A DNA stretch of 64,000 nucleotides from the NCBI GenBank assembly GCA_965216905.1, contig OZ244213.1, positions 1,240,001-1,304,000 on the forward strand. Reading direction: 5' to 3'. Shown one piece after another: positions 41,746-54,844 of the stretch (positions within the stretch are counted from its first letter, which is position 1; each line of letters opens with the position of its first letter). The notes beneath the pieces were generated by a model, which saw only the letters and a list, made by a program, of their open reading frames with translations, was not told the DNA's origin and searched no databases. A program made the translations under genes and the position numbers. The DNA comes from G965216905 sp965216905 (lineage in GTDB: Bacteria; Actinomycetota; Acidimicrobiia; Spongiisociales; ZC4RG35).

Positions 41746-44700
41746 TTCGGGACCATCGCAGTCACGATGTGATTGGGGTTGCTGCCGGACACGACTACAA
41801 ACGGACGTCCGGGCAGTTGAGTTGCCGTAACCCGAATCGTGTCCCGGATCGGGTCGTAGCGAACCATCGTTCCCGTATCCAGGATCTCATCCACGTATTG
41901 CAGGGACGTAGGCGGTCTGCCTGGCGCCCCATAGGTGATCTGCTCCGCCGCGTGGACCGACACGGTTCTCCCGCCTGGGGTTGCGCCATAGCCCGTTGCA
42001 CCCGGGAAGTCCTGCCCAAGGATCGATCTCGACGCATACTCCGGGTCGTACCTCGCCAGGCCCGAGGCGTCATCTATCGCGTTTGTGGCTGCTCTTGTGA
42101 GGTCGGTGGCTTCGTCGAGGTAGCGGAGTTTGCCGGCGATGTGGGCGATCTTTGTCCAGGGGAGGACGCCGAGGGCTTCGATTCCGCAGTTCCAGCCTTG
42201 GCAGCTGGTGTCGAAGACGAAGAAGTTGAAGGCTTGGACACCGAGTTCGCCGGCGGTGACTTGTTGTTGGAGGGTGTGGTAGAGCTGTCGTGCTTGGAGT
42301 TCGTAGCTGGCCTTGTTGATGGTGTAGGTGGCTCCATCGTCGTTGATGCCGTGGAGGATATAGCCGGTGAGGGTACGGACGGCTCTGGTGTAGCGGTCGG
42401 TGCTGTTGGCGGTCTGGTCGTAGATGATGTTGCCATCGGTTCCGGTGCCGGCGATGATACCCCCTTGGCGGGCGGTGTTGCGGAGCTGGCTGATGAGGAT
42501 GGCCCGGGCGAGTTGGTCGGCGGCGGTCTGTTTGATTCGTTCCATCCGCTCCCGGTGGACGGCCTGTTCCCGCAGTTGTTCGGCGTTGCGTTGCTTTCGT
42601 TCGAGGTACTCCTGGTAGTCGGTGGCGTTGGACACGCCGATCATGTCCATCTCGGCGGCGGGGTCGTCGCCTTTCATGACGAATCGTCCGTCGGGGTCCC
42701 AGTAGGTGAGGGGGTTGGCTCCGGCGTAGGTGTATCGGTTGAGGGTGATGGGCGTGTCGGGGAGGCCTTGGATGGTGTCGCGGGTGGTGAAGGTGGCGGT
42801 GTTGGGCTGGTACCAGCGGGCTCCCATCCATACGTGTCCGGATGCGGGGTCGGTCCAGTCGCCCTGATATCCGATGTGGGATCCGCTGCCGCCGGTGACA
42901 GCCTGGGGTTGGCCGTAGGGGTCGAAGATTGTGGTGTCGGTCAGGGTGCCGTTCGCCGTGTGGAGGTGGGTGATGTCTCCGTGGCGGTTGGCTCCGGCCA
43001 GGACCCCGCCTGCGGTGGTGGGGGTGGCGACCGAGACGAGCCGTCCGGTGGGGCTCCGCCCGAACACCGTGCTGCCGCTGGTGGTGGGGTCGAGGCTGGT
43101 GCCGGTGTAGCCGAACTGCTCGGTGCCGGTGGTGGTGGTGCGGGTGGCGATCCGGTCCCAGCCGTCGTAGGTGTAGGTGACGTCGTCGACGGAGACCGCC
43201 CGGCCGAGGGGGTCGAAGTCGAAGCTGCGGACGGTGGTGCCGTCGTCGATGGCGGTGAGGGTGCCGCGGGGGGTGTAGGTGTGGGTGCCTTCTGGGGAGG
43301 TGGTGAGCCGGTTGCGTTGGTCGTAGCCGAATACATCTGATCCGGCCTGGATACGGTTGCCACGGGCATCCCAGGCGTAGGCGGTGACATTGCCGTTGTG
43401 GGTCCAGGAGGTGAGCCGGTTGGCGTGGTCGTAGCCGTACAGGTTGGTGCCGGCGGCGGGGTTGCCGGGAAGGGACACGGTTTTGGTGGTGACATTGCCG
43501 TTGGGGTCGTAGTCGTAGTCGACCAGGGCGGTGGTGGCCCCGCTGGTGTCGGTGAGCCGGTCGGTGGCGAGCCTGCCGAGGGGGTCGTAGTCGTAGTCAC
43601 GGACAGCCGGCTGGGCGCCGGTTCCGTAGGTGATGTCGTCGACCAGCTGGTCGGGGGTCCAGTCGTAGTTGATGACGGTGCCGGTGACCGGATCGGTCAC
43701 CGTGTCCAACTCGCCACGGGCGGTCCAGGTGAACCCGAAGGTGCCGGCTCCGTCCTCGCGGGAGGTGACCCGTCCGTTGGGGTCGTACCCGAACGTGGCG
43801 GTCCCGGCCGGACCGGTGACGCTGCGCAGCAGGCTGCGGTCGTCCCAGGTGAGGCTGATGGTCCCGGCCGGATGTGACACCGTCTTGACCCGGCCGAGGG
43901 GGTCGTGGGTGAAGCTGCGGGTGGCGGCTCCGTCCCCGGTGCCAGTCTCCGAGGTGAGCCGTCCCAGCTGGTCGAAGCTGCGGGTGACGGTGATCCCGCC
44001 CGGCTCGACCGTCTCCACCGGGAGACCGGCGGCGTCGTAGATGGTGGTCCAGGTCCGGTCGGCCAGAGCGGTGTGGGTGGTGGTTGACGGTTCGACCACC
44101 GTCTCCTGTTGGTTCCACGGCGTGTGGCTGTAGGTGGTGATGTGGCCGTCGCCGTCGACCAGCCGGGTGAGGTTTCCGGACAGGTCGTAGCCATAGCTGG
44201 TGGTCACTGCCGCACCGGGTGCGGTGGGCCGGGTGACCGAGGTCAGCCGGTCGGCAGCATCAAAAACCAGGATGGTGGTGTGGTCTCCGGGGTCGGTACC
44301 CGGTTCCATCCCCCACGGGGTGGTGTGGTGGGTGCGGTTCCCGGCACGGTCGTAGCCGTAGCCGTTGATCACGCTGGTGGTGCCGTCGGTTCCAACCGTT
44401 GTTTCGGTGGTGAGCCGCCCGCCGGGGTCGTAGCCGTAGGTGGTGACCCTCCCGGCCGGGTCGGTAACGGTGACCGGCCGGCCATGCCGGTAGGTGGTGG
44501 CGGTTTCAGCGCCGGTGGGGTCGGTGACCAGGACGGGGTTGGAATCGGCGTCGAACTGCGCAACGGTGGTTTCCAGGTTGGGGCTGGTGACCTGGGTGGG
44601 GTTGCCGAGATCGTCGTACCCGGTGGTGGTGATGTGGAAGCTGTCGGGCTGGCCGGGGTGGCGGACGGTGACCTTCTCGCTGGTGGCCCGGTTGAGAGTG

Positions 44701-47700
44701 TCGTAGGTCCACTCAGTCCGGGCACCGGCCTGGTCCACAGTGGAGATGGGGTTGCCGGCCAGGTCGTAGGTCGTTTCGACGGTCCCGGCCGGTGCGCCAC
44801 CGACCGACGGATCGGTCTGGCGGTAGGCCCGGTTGAGGTCGTCGAAGTCCCAGGTCGTCTGATGACCGCGGCGGTCGATGTGGGAGGTCTTGTTTCCCAC
44901 CGGGTCGTACCCGAACGTCTCGACCGGGGTGATCACCGTCTGGCCGGTGTCGTAGGCGGGGTGGGTGACCTGGGTGAGACGATCCTGCCGGTCGTAGACC
45001 GACACGGTGACATGGTTGCGGGGGTCGCGGCGATGGGTGAGGTTGCCCCACGTGTCGTACCCGACGGTCGTGACCGCCTGACCGTTGGCGCCGCCATCGA
45101 CGGGGACTGCCGGTCCGGTGGTCACCGTCGCCCGGCCGACGAGGTCGTAGTCGACGGTGGTGGTGTAGGCGGCCGGGTCGCCGCTGGCCTGGCCGCGGGG
45201 GTCTGTGACGGTCGTCTGGTTCCCGCGGGCGTCATACCCGTAGACGGTGACCAGGTCGGGGTCGGCGCCCATCTCCACGGTGGACGACGTCATCCGTCCT
45301 GCCGGGTCCCATGCCATGCGGGTCTCCTCGGTGACACCATCGTCGGTGACCGTCTCGATCACCACGTTCCCGGCGTCGTCGAGGGTTCGGGAGGTGACCC
45401 GGTCGAGACCGCCCGGGTCCACCCTGACGGTGGTCAGCCGCCCGTCGGGGTCCCACACCTGGTCCACCACCCGCCGATTGAATCCGTCGTCGCCGACGGT
45501 GGTACGGATGACGTGGCCGGCGCCGTCATAGTCGAGGTCCTCGACCAGCACATCCCGGGACTGGCCGTCCGGCCCGACCACCGCCAGGCGGGTGGTGGTG
45601 TCGGGACGGTCGGCGCCGTCGTAGGTGAAGACGGTGGTCTGGGCGGATCCGGTTGCGGTCCACCGCTTCTCCGTGACCGTGCGGCCGGCGGCGTCATAGT
45701 CGTAGTCGACCAGCGCGGTGTCGGCCGCCGGGGCGCCGTCGAGCGGATCAGCGTCGAAGTTCTCGATGGTGACGATGTCGGCCAGGTTGCGGCTGTCATA
45801 GCTGGTGGCGGTCCACACGCCGTTCTGGTCCTTGACCCGGACGACATTGCCGGCCGGGTCGAACTCCCGTTGGATGGTGCCGTGGACACCGCCCAGGTCG
45901 GCGATGGTCTCACGGTCGTTGTCGTCATAGGTGTACACCGTCACCCGCGAGGCGTCATCGCCGGCGAGGTCGGCTTCGGTGACCTGGACGAGGTTGTCGT
46001 TGCCGTCGTAGACGTGGGTCACCCGCAGCTGATGGTTGACCCCATCGACGGGGTTGATCACCGCCGGATGGGTCACCTGTTCGGTGTTGCCGACCTGGTC
46101 GTAGGTGAAGGTGGTGGTGGCGGTGGTGCCGGCGTCGGGGTCGGTGACCGTCTCGGAAGTGACCCGGCCGAGTGTGTCATGGTCGTAGACGGTGACCAGC
46201 CCCGACGGGGTGGTGACCCGGCGCAGGTCGCCGTCGGGGTCGTACTCGAAGGTGGTGGCGTACGCCGGGTCGAACGACGTGGCCGATGTCACCCCTCGCG
46301 GGTCGACCTCGGTCAGCTTCAGCCCGGCCGGAAGGGTGCCACCGCCGTAGGCGGCCTCCCCACCTTGGGAGTACTCCCACAGAGTGACGTGTCCCAGCGG
46401 GGAGACCCGGCGGACCAGGTTGCGGTTGCCGTCGTAGTAATGCTCGGTCTCATAGGTGGTGTCCGACGACGACGAGGCCCGCCCGTCCAGATGCTGGAAC
46501 AGCAGATCGTCGGTGTAGGTGTACCACTCGGTGGCGCCCGTCCCGTCGGTCTGCGAGCGGAGATTCCCATACTGATAGGTCATCGAAACGGTGGTGCCGT
46601 TGCCGTCGGTGATCTGGTTGCGGTTCCCCGCACCGTCATACCCGAACGTGGTCGAGTGCCCGGCTTCGTCGATCTCTTCGACCAGCCGGAACCGATGATC
46701 GTATTGCTGGGTGGTGGTGTTGCCGCGGGGGTCGGTGGTGACCACCTGCCGGTCGGTGGACCGGTCGAAGAAGGTGGTATGGCCCTCGCCGTCACGGATC
46801 GATGCAACCGTTCCATCGTCGGTGTTGTAGGTGACGAACGCCTCGTCGTTACCCTCCGGCTTGACGATCTGTTCGATGCGGTTCTCTGCCGTGTAGCTGT
46901 AGGTGGTGCAATGGTCCGACCCCGAAGCGTTGCCGCGGGGGTCACACGCCTCGGTCAGTCGACCACCGGTGTAGTAGTACTTCCACACCTGGGCGGACCC
47001 GCCCACCGGGTCGGTCGCCACCGACGCAATCCGATCCCCCGACCAGGTCACCGTCAACTTCCGTCCCGAAGCCGAATCGGTCACCGTCTCCAGATGGTCG
47101 GACCCGTCGTAGGACAGATCGAGCCGGTTGCCGTTGTGGTCGGTCACCGACGTCAACTGGTTGTCCGCCGACAAGGCGTAGACGGTGCGGTCCTTCAACG
47201 TCAACGTGAACCCGCCGCTGCCGTCGGTCTCCAGCTTGGAGTGATACCCCGAAGGTGGGGCATACCCCGAGCCCCGCTTGGTGTGGGTCTCCTTCCGGCC
47301 ATCCGGGAACAACACCGACACGTGTCCCCAGTCGGGGTCCTCCTCCCAGGTGAACTCGTAGTTGTGGGTCCACCCCTGCCCGAGCGGCCCGTCCGTCTCG
47401 TCCAGAGAGTTGTAGGTGCGGACAAACTCCAACCGCGGGCCCACCGTCTCCGCCTGGGCATCGACGGCGTCGGTCACATAATTCCCCAGACCGGCGTTCA
47501 CACCGTTCTCCCACGCCCCATACCCATCCCACCCGTATGCGAACGCCCCGTCCGCGAACGTCGACGACTGGCCCAACTTGCGGAACGTCTGGTTGAAAAT
47601 GTCAACCATGTAGAGGAACTCGCCGTCGGTGCCGAGCCCGGTTCTTTCTGAGTATTGGATTTGGTCGCCGATGCCGTCTTCGTAGCCGGTGTCGGCTCGC

Positions 47701-50700
47701 GAGCCGACCGTGGCGGCGGTCTTGTCTGACTTCGTGTAGCGGCGGATAGCGTTGTTGCCTGATGCGTACACATAGTCACCCGCGGACACGACGCCCAGTT
47801 CCCGGTAGAGGACACCTCGCCAGATATCGGGGGGTCCGGTGGTGAGTCCCGGATCATCCACCCATAATTGCGGTACATATCCGTTCAACCGGTAGAGGCC
47901 TCTGCCGGGCATGACGTACCAGACGTATTCTTCGTCGGCGGTGATTCCCGCGACAGGGTCACGCCATCCTCCACCGATGGCGATCGTGGTGACGAGCCGC
48001 TCCGTCCACGGATCGACAACGAAGATGTCGCCCATCGAGGCGATGTACAGCATTCCGTCAGGTCCGATTTGGATGTCGGTGGTCTGAAAGTCGTACCCAG
48101 GGATGATCGATGTCGCGCCGGTGGTGAGGTCGTGACGGCCGATCCCGCAGTCGCCCAGCGAGTAGAGGTAGCGGCCGTCGCTCGTCACGCCGTGGAGGTC
48201 TCGAAGGAGGACCTGGGACTGGACCGTGGAGGCCACGCAGCCGGCGCCTTCACCGCCAACGAAGGTGCTCACCTCTGCGGTGTCGAGATCGATCATGCGG
48301 ATCGCGTGGCGGTCGACGAGGTAGGCGGTTCCGTCCAGTATCTCGACCTCCGCCGGCCACGAGAAGGTCGCCTCGTCGCCGGCGCCATCCTCGTAGGTCT
48401 CAGCAAACAACGTGCCGCGAGGTTCGCCAGCGATGGTCTGCATCTCAGCCTCATCGATCTGGACGGTGACGTCCAGGAGGGGGTTCTGTTGAATTGGGAT
48501 TGCCTCGACTGGTTGGACTCGGCGGATGACGCGGTTGTCTGGGTCGGCGACGAAGAGTCGGTGGCCGTTGGAGTACATACCGATGTCGTTTCCGAACCAT
48601 GCGTCGAAGCGGCGGCCGTCGACGTAGCCGGTGCTTCGGTGGACTCCGGCTACTGGCATGGAGTCGTCGGTGCGGAGGTCGTAGCGGGCGATCTGGGTTC
48701 CGCCGCGGGCCCAGTACAGGTAGTTGCCGGCCGCGGCGAGCGTGCTGTCGCTGCTGCTGTCGGGGAAGTCGACGACGATTTCGTTGGTGTCGTCGGGGAG
48801 GATCCGCCGGATCACTCCTCCGGAGCTGATGGTCATCACGCCGGTCGGGGTGGCGGTGAGGCCTTGGCTTCCGTTCTGTCCTGTGAAGATTCCCGCACCG
48901 GTGGTCTGGTCGAGCCGGTAGATGTTGCCGTTTGAGGCGTAGTAGACCGTGCCGTCGGCGGTGACGGCGATGTGGTCGGCGCGGGATGAGTGGATCTTGT
49001 TGAAGGTGCCGTCGGTGGGGTGGTAGAGGTGGATTCCGCACCGGCTGGCGATCCAGACGTCGGTGCCGTTGGTCGCCAGTGCCGCGGCCAGATACATCTT
49101 GGGGGTGGTGGCAGTGTCGCCTCCGCAGGTGTTGGCGGTGTCGCCGGCGATGGTGGTGACCTGGTTGGTGGTGAGGTCGACCTGGCGAAGGAGGTTGCCG
49201 TCGGCCACGTAGGCGATGGAGCCGACAACGACGATGTCGCGTGGGGCGGTGAAGGTGGCGGCGGCACCGATTCCGTCGTTGTATCCGGCCGCTCCGGATC
49301 CGGCGACGGTCTCTGAGCGGCCCGGGTCGAGGAGCAGGTGTTGGGAGGCGTTGGGGTCGAGGCCGGGGTGGATGGCGACCACCCCGAAGGCGATGTCGAG
49401 GGCGGGGGTGCCGATGGTGACGGGGTTGCCGGTGGTGACCATCCACTGGCTGGTGGGGTCGGCGAGTTGGAGGTGGTAGGTGCCGGCGGTGACGGGGATC
49501 ATCCGGAAGCGGCCGGTGTCGGTGGTGGTGTCGGTGGTGATCGGGGTGGAGGGGTCGGCCGGGTCGACCAGTTCGATGACGGTGTTGGTGAGGACGGTTT
49601 CGGTGGGGTCGAGCTGGCCGTTGCCGTTGGTGTCGGCGAAGGCGACGCCGTCGACGCCGATCCCGTCGGTCCATCCAATGTGGTCGACCGGGTTGGGTCC
49701 GGTCACGGTGGCTGAGATGGTTGGGTCGGGTGTGGTCTGGTAGGTGCCGATGGGGGTGGTGTCGCGGTCGACGGTGATCAGATAGTCGCCGTCTGTGAGA
49801 GCGGTGAGGGTGTAGGCGCCGTTGGGGTCGGTGACGGCGACGTCGAGGGGCTGGTCGTCGGCGGTGTTGAGGATGCCGTCGGCTCCGGCCGTCCAGACAC
49901 CGACGGTGATGTCTGCCATTCCGGGTTCTGTGTCGTCGGCGCCGTCGCCGTTCTGGTCCTCGAAGACCCGGCCGGACAGTTGGACGGGGCCGTCGGCGTC
50001 GACGGTGACCACAGTCTGGTCGTCTTCGGTGGGGTTGTCGTTGCCGGGGGTGGAGTCGGGATCGGTCCGGTTGGTGGCGGTCACCTCGAAGCCGACCTCG
50101 GAGGGGAGGAGGGTCTGGGCGGTGAGGGTGACGGTGACGGTTTCGGTGGCGCCGGCCGCGACGGCGGGCAGCGTCCAGGTGAGGTTGGTGAGGGTTCCGG
50201 CGGTGACGGTGGTGGCGTCGAGCTGATATCCGGCGGGGATGTCGACGTTGACGGTGATGTCTTCGGCGGGGGCGGGGCCCTGGTTGGTGAGGGTGGCGGT
50301 GACCGTCACCTGGTCGCCGTGGGCCGGCTGAGGCTGGTCGACGGTGCCGGCCAGTTCCAGGTCGGCGCCGGCTTGGATCCCGACCGGGTCGGCGGTGGTG
50401 ATGATCTCGGGGCTGATGGTGACGGTCTGGCTGGTGTTGGAGGTGGTGACCGACCCCGCTCCGTACGGGGTGGTGGGGTCGGCGACCAGGGTGTAGGTGC
50501 CGGGCACGGCCGGTCCCAGGGTGAGCAGGCCGGTGGCGTCGGTGACACCGGTCGTGACGGTGGTGGCGGCTTGGACCAGGTCAAGACGCACACCGGCCAG
50601 GGCGGGTTCGCCGGCTGCGTGGATGCCGTCACCGTCGAGATCGTCGAAGGCGGTGACCGTGACGGAGCCGCCGGCGGCGACGGTGACCTGGAAGTGAGCG

Positions 50701-53700
50701 GTGTCACCCCACAGACCGGCCCCGTTGCGGGCGCGGACGTGGAAGAACCACACACCGTCGGCCAGGCCGGTGAACGTGGCCGTCGAACCAGAGCCGTTCG
50801 ACAGGGTGTCGGGGACGGTGTCGGCGGTCTGGTCGAGGACCCACGAGTAGTCGTCGACGCTCGACGTGTCGTCGGCGGTCCAGGTGAAGACGGGATCGGC
50901 GTTCGGGTAGGACTGGTTCTGGTCGGGATGCGTCGACGACGCCACGGCGGGCGCGTCGGGGGGTGTGGCATCGATGCGGATCTGTCGGTGGACGGTGGTG
51001 CCGGCGGCGCCGGTGTCGTCGATGGCGCGGAGATGGAACCACCAGATGCCGTCGGGCTGATCGGCGTAGGTGGCCTGGGTCCCGGCTCCTTCGCTGACAT
51101 CGTCGGGGACGGTGTCGGGGGTTGGTCGAGAACGTATGAGTATCCAGCCACGCTCACCCCGTTCGGGGCGGTCCACGACAGGCTGATGTCGTCGGTCGAC
51201 CACCACCAGCTCTCCTCGGGATGGGTGGAGGATGTCACCACCGGAAGGGTGGACTCTGCCAGTGTCAGGTCGAAGCTCAGATCGGAGCTGGACGGCGACA
51301 CCTGGTGCACCTCGGCGGCAACCACGTGTGCGCCCGCCCCCACCGCCACCGGCAGGGTGGTGGTGACCCAGTCGGACTCGGCGGCTCCCACCCCCTCGCT
51401 GGCGAGCGTCTGGTGACCGACCGGCCCACCGGGCATCCGGTGGCGCCACACCTCGACACCGTCGAGGTAGACGACGACCCCGTCGTCGTGGATGGTCGAC
51501 AACAACAGCCCTTCGGTGGGGTCGGTGGCCGTGAACTGGTGGCGGAAGTAGGCGGTCACCCCGTTCTGGGCGATGACGGTCGTCTCGTCTCCGTCGCCGT
51601 AGCCGAGCTGGGCCGGCCCGGTCTGCCAGGTGCTGTCGTCAAAACCGGTGCCGGCCCATCCGGCGCCCGGGTCGGTGCCCGAGTCGTCGTAGGTCCAGGC
51701 CGCTCCGGCTTCGATGAAGGTGACGGCCGGTGGGGTTCCGCTACCCGAGGTGGTAACCACCTCGAGCTCGGGACGGTTGACCAGCGCGTCGCGGCTGGTG
51801 ATCTGGATCTGGTTGTTGGATGCAGCGGTCTCCCACAGTCCGACGCCGACCAGGGGGTCGGAACCGGCGGTCTGAGAGTTCACCCAGCCGGTCACGTCGA
51901 CCTCGACCCACACGTCGTCGGTGGCCCCGTCCACCACCACCGTGCCGATCGCCGCACCCATCAGACCACGGCTCGTCAGCCAGGTGATTCCCGTCTCTGA
52001 CCAGGTGTCGTCGGTCACTTCGAACACCCCCAACGTCGGGGACGAGGCGTTGTCGGGTGTGGCCTCGACGAACAGCCGCAACGTGGCCGACTCGACCGGA
52101 CCGGGTTCACCGGTCAGATCGAAACGAAGATACGACTCCCGGTCGTACCCGACGCCGCCGTCTTTGACGACCATCCGGGGGTCGGTGCCGAAGTTCACCG
52201 TCTCGTTGGCTGCCCCGTCCCGCACATGTGCGTCGGCCACCGGGTGATACACCACCGTCGTCGGGGTGGTGGTCTCCACCGTGACGGTGATCGCCGGGGT
52301 GGTGGTGCTGTTCCCCGCAACGTCGGTGGCACGCGCCTGGATCGTGTGGGATCCGTCGGTCGGATCGGACCACGACAGCCGGAACAGACCATCCGGGTCG
52401 GGAGCGGTGGTAGAGGTCACCGACACGCCATCGACCAACAACTCGACCGTGTCGACACCCACATCGTCTGAGGCGTCGACCACCGCATCGACCGCCGCGA
52501 CGGTCGCCCCGTCGCCCGGTTCCACGAGAGCAACCGTTGGTGGGGTGACGTCGGCGGTGCCAGACACGACATGCAGGGTCGGATGGTTGGCGGCCGCGTC
52601 GCGGCTGGCCATCTGAATCTGGGCGTTGGCAGCGGCCGTCTCCCACAAGGCCAGGCTCACCAGCCCGTCACCGGCCGCCTCGGCGGCGACCACCGAGGTG
52701 ACGTCCAACTCCACCCACGTCCCGTCCACGTCGTCGTCCACCACCGTCTCATCGATCACCGTCGACCCGCGGCTCGGCCGGTTGACCCACTGGATCCCCG
52801 TCTCGGACCATGTGTCGTCGGACACCACGAACACCCCCAGGGTCGGGTCGCCCTGCTGGTCGGGTGTCGACTCGACAAACACCCGCAGGGTGGCCTCCGA
52901 CACCGGGTCTGTCCCGGTGACGTCGAAACGGAGATACGTCTCCCGCTCATAACCGGCGCCGCCGTCCTTGACCACCACCAGCGGCGCAGTCCCGAAGTTG
53001 GACGTCTCATTGGACGTCCCATCCCGCACATATGCATCGGCCGTCGGCCCGTTTTGGGAACCGGTGAGCGACGAATCGACGGTGAGGGTCTGCCAAGCCG
53101 TCCACTCCGAAGTCGTCTGCCCGTCGTCGGCGCGTGCCCGCCACTCATAGGTGACACCCGACGTCAGAGCCTGGCCTGGAATCCACCCCACCGTCGTCGG
53201 GGCGGCCACCGTCGGCGAATCACCTGAGGCGACCAACGTCTGGGTGCTCTGATCACGCACCTCGAAAGACACATGCCCGGAACCGGCGTCGGCGTCGACG
53301 AAGTGCGCCTCGAACGTCGGACTCGGGTCGGTCACCAACCGTCCATCGGCCGGACGGAGATTGACCGGCGTCTCCGGTGGAGTGTTGTAGGTCACCGACA
53401 GATACGGCTGGTCGGCGGCGGCGTCCGCCGACACGAACAACTTCAACGTGGCCGGGTCGGTCTCATCCGCCGCCCGCACCAGCACACCCTGATTCACCGT
53501 CGTGCCATCCACCCACGACTGGACCAGCCCGGTCACATCAACCGACGTCCACCCGGCAGCACACGACGGTGAGAACCCAAGCCCCGACGACACCGAACCC
53601 GACTGGACCGGCTCGGTAGCAGGCTGATCCGCCCACACCGTCGACGACCCAAACCCGGCCGTCAACCCATACACCTCCACCCCGGTCGGAGAACACGACA

Positions 53701-54844
53701 ACGACGACGACTCGAACAGATTCAGCGACGCCGACGACACCGACACACCCGCCAACGCCGACGTGTCAAACGACAACAACGCCCGCGACACCCCCGACAC
53801 CCCATCCCAACCCGACCGCAGCTCGGTATCCGCCCACCGGGTGGTCGACGAACCATCCTCAACCCACGTATCCGACACGGCCGCCACCGTCACATTCGGG
53901 TCCACCACCACCGGAAACACCGTGTCCGGATCCGACAGCCACCCCACGTCGGGACGCAACTGCACCACCACCGTGGCATCGCCCGCCTCCACCAGCCGCG
54001 ACTCCACCGCCACCCGATCAACCACCGGCCCATCGGAGCTATCCCACATCACCGGCGTGTCAGCCACCGCAACCACCAGCGGCTCGCCGTCACCATCCAC
54101 CGCATCGGCGCTCGAGAACACCAACCCACCCGACCCCGACTCGGCCACGTCCAAACCGTCCACCGAGAACGGCACCGTCAACACCAACGGACCCTGCGGT
54201 CGCTCCTCGATCACAAACCGCTTCCCGAAACCCGACGACAACGCCTCCAACTCCAGATCGACACCCGGCAGCACATCCACATACCGGGCCACCGAACCAT
54301 CCAACACCGGCTCCGACACCCGACCCGCACCCGGCACCCCAATCGACACCCGCTCACCAGACCCGGTCGTCAACGACACCAACGGACCCGAACCACCCGC
54401 CGAGAACACCACATCCGCCGCCGCCACCGCCGGCGTCACCACCGACCCGTCATCGGACAAACCCAACGTCAAATCAACATCCGCCCACAACCCCGAATCG
54501 CCATCCGCAACCCGCACCGGCGCCGCAAAGAACTCCGACGTCGACGAACCATCCCCATTCGCCACCGTCCGCACCCACTCCGAATCCAACCCCGACGACA
54601 CCACCGGCCCCGGATCACCCACCCCCAACACCGCCGCCCCCGAAACCCCGACCTCGCCAGGGACCGATGCGACCGACCCGCCAGGCTCGGACGGTTCAGC
54701 CGACTCAGACGACTCGGCCGGCGACGGCGTCACAGGCTGCGCCCAACCCGGCACCGCACCCACCACAATCGCCACCACCAACACCAACGACACCCACGAC
54801 ACGCCGAACCGGCGCCCAACAAACGAAGAACCAGAGAGCATAAG
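41742..54844 (-). CDS. giant secreted RHS-repeat polymorphic toxin, frameshifted as given
   Basis: Two frames join to one protein of about 4,370 residues if one C is added to the C5 run at 51117-51121 (minus strand), where VAGYSYVLDQ continues as DTVPDDVSEG. Order by genome position: signal peptide (54844-54740, SWVSLVLVVAIVVGAVPGWA); DNRLRE-type modules near 53880-53390, 53045-52560 and 52245-51745 with Ig/FnIII-like linkers; a galactose-binding-like module (51725-51235); two STHP-type repeats; Cna-B-like repeats and a DUF11-like module (50680-49400); an NHL/SMP-like propeller (49330-47560); DUF6531 (47535-47300); dozens of YD repeats (to about 43000); RHS core GHVWMGARWYQPNTATF. The tip (42690-41742) ends in a region like BECR-type RNases (VHAAEQ, MVRYDPIRDTIRVTA, VVVSGS). 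ATG 54844 is used; a GTG 13 codons upstream is possible. Confidence 0.85.
42684..43085. repeat. RHS core segment in carrier gene (first copy)
   Basis: The resident copy of the core whose second copy lies at 36985-37400. It encodes HGDITHLH, FDPYGQPQAVTGGSG, the WMGARWYQP core and LNRYTYAGANP. The unique tip begins right after it. Confidence 0.85.

Noticed and set aside
44109..47651. A 1,180-codon open frame on the plus strand opposite the RHS repeats, and other long antisense frames such as 60797-62062.
   Set aside because: They are mirror frames of GC-rich, codon-biased genes; their translations are low-complexity Val/Gly or Arg/Pro strings with no domains.
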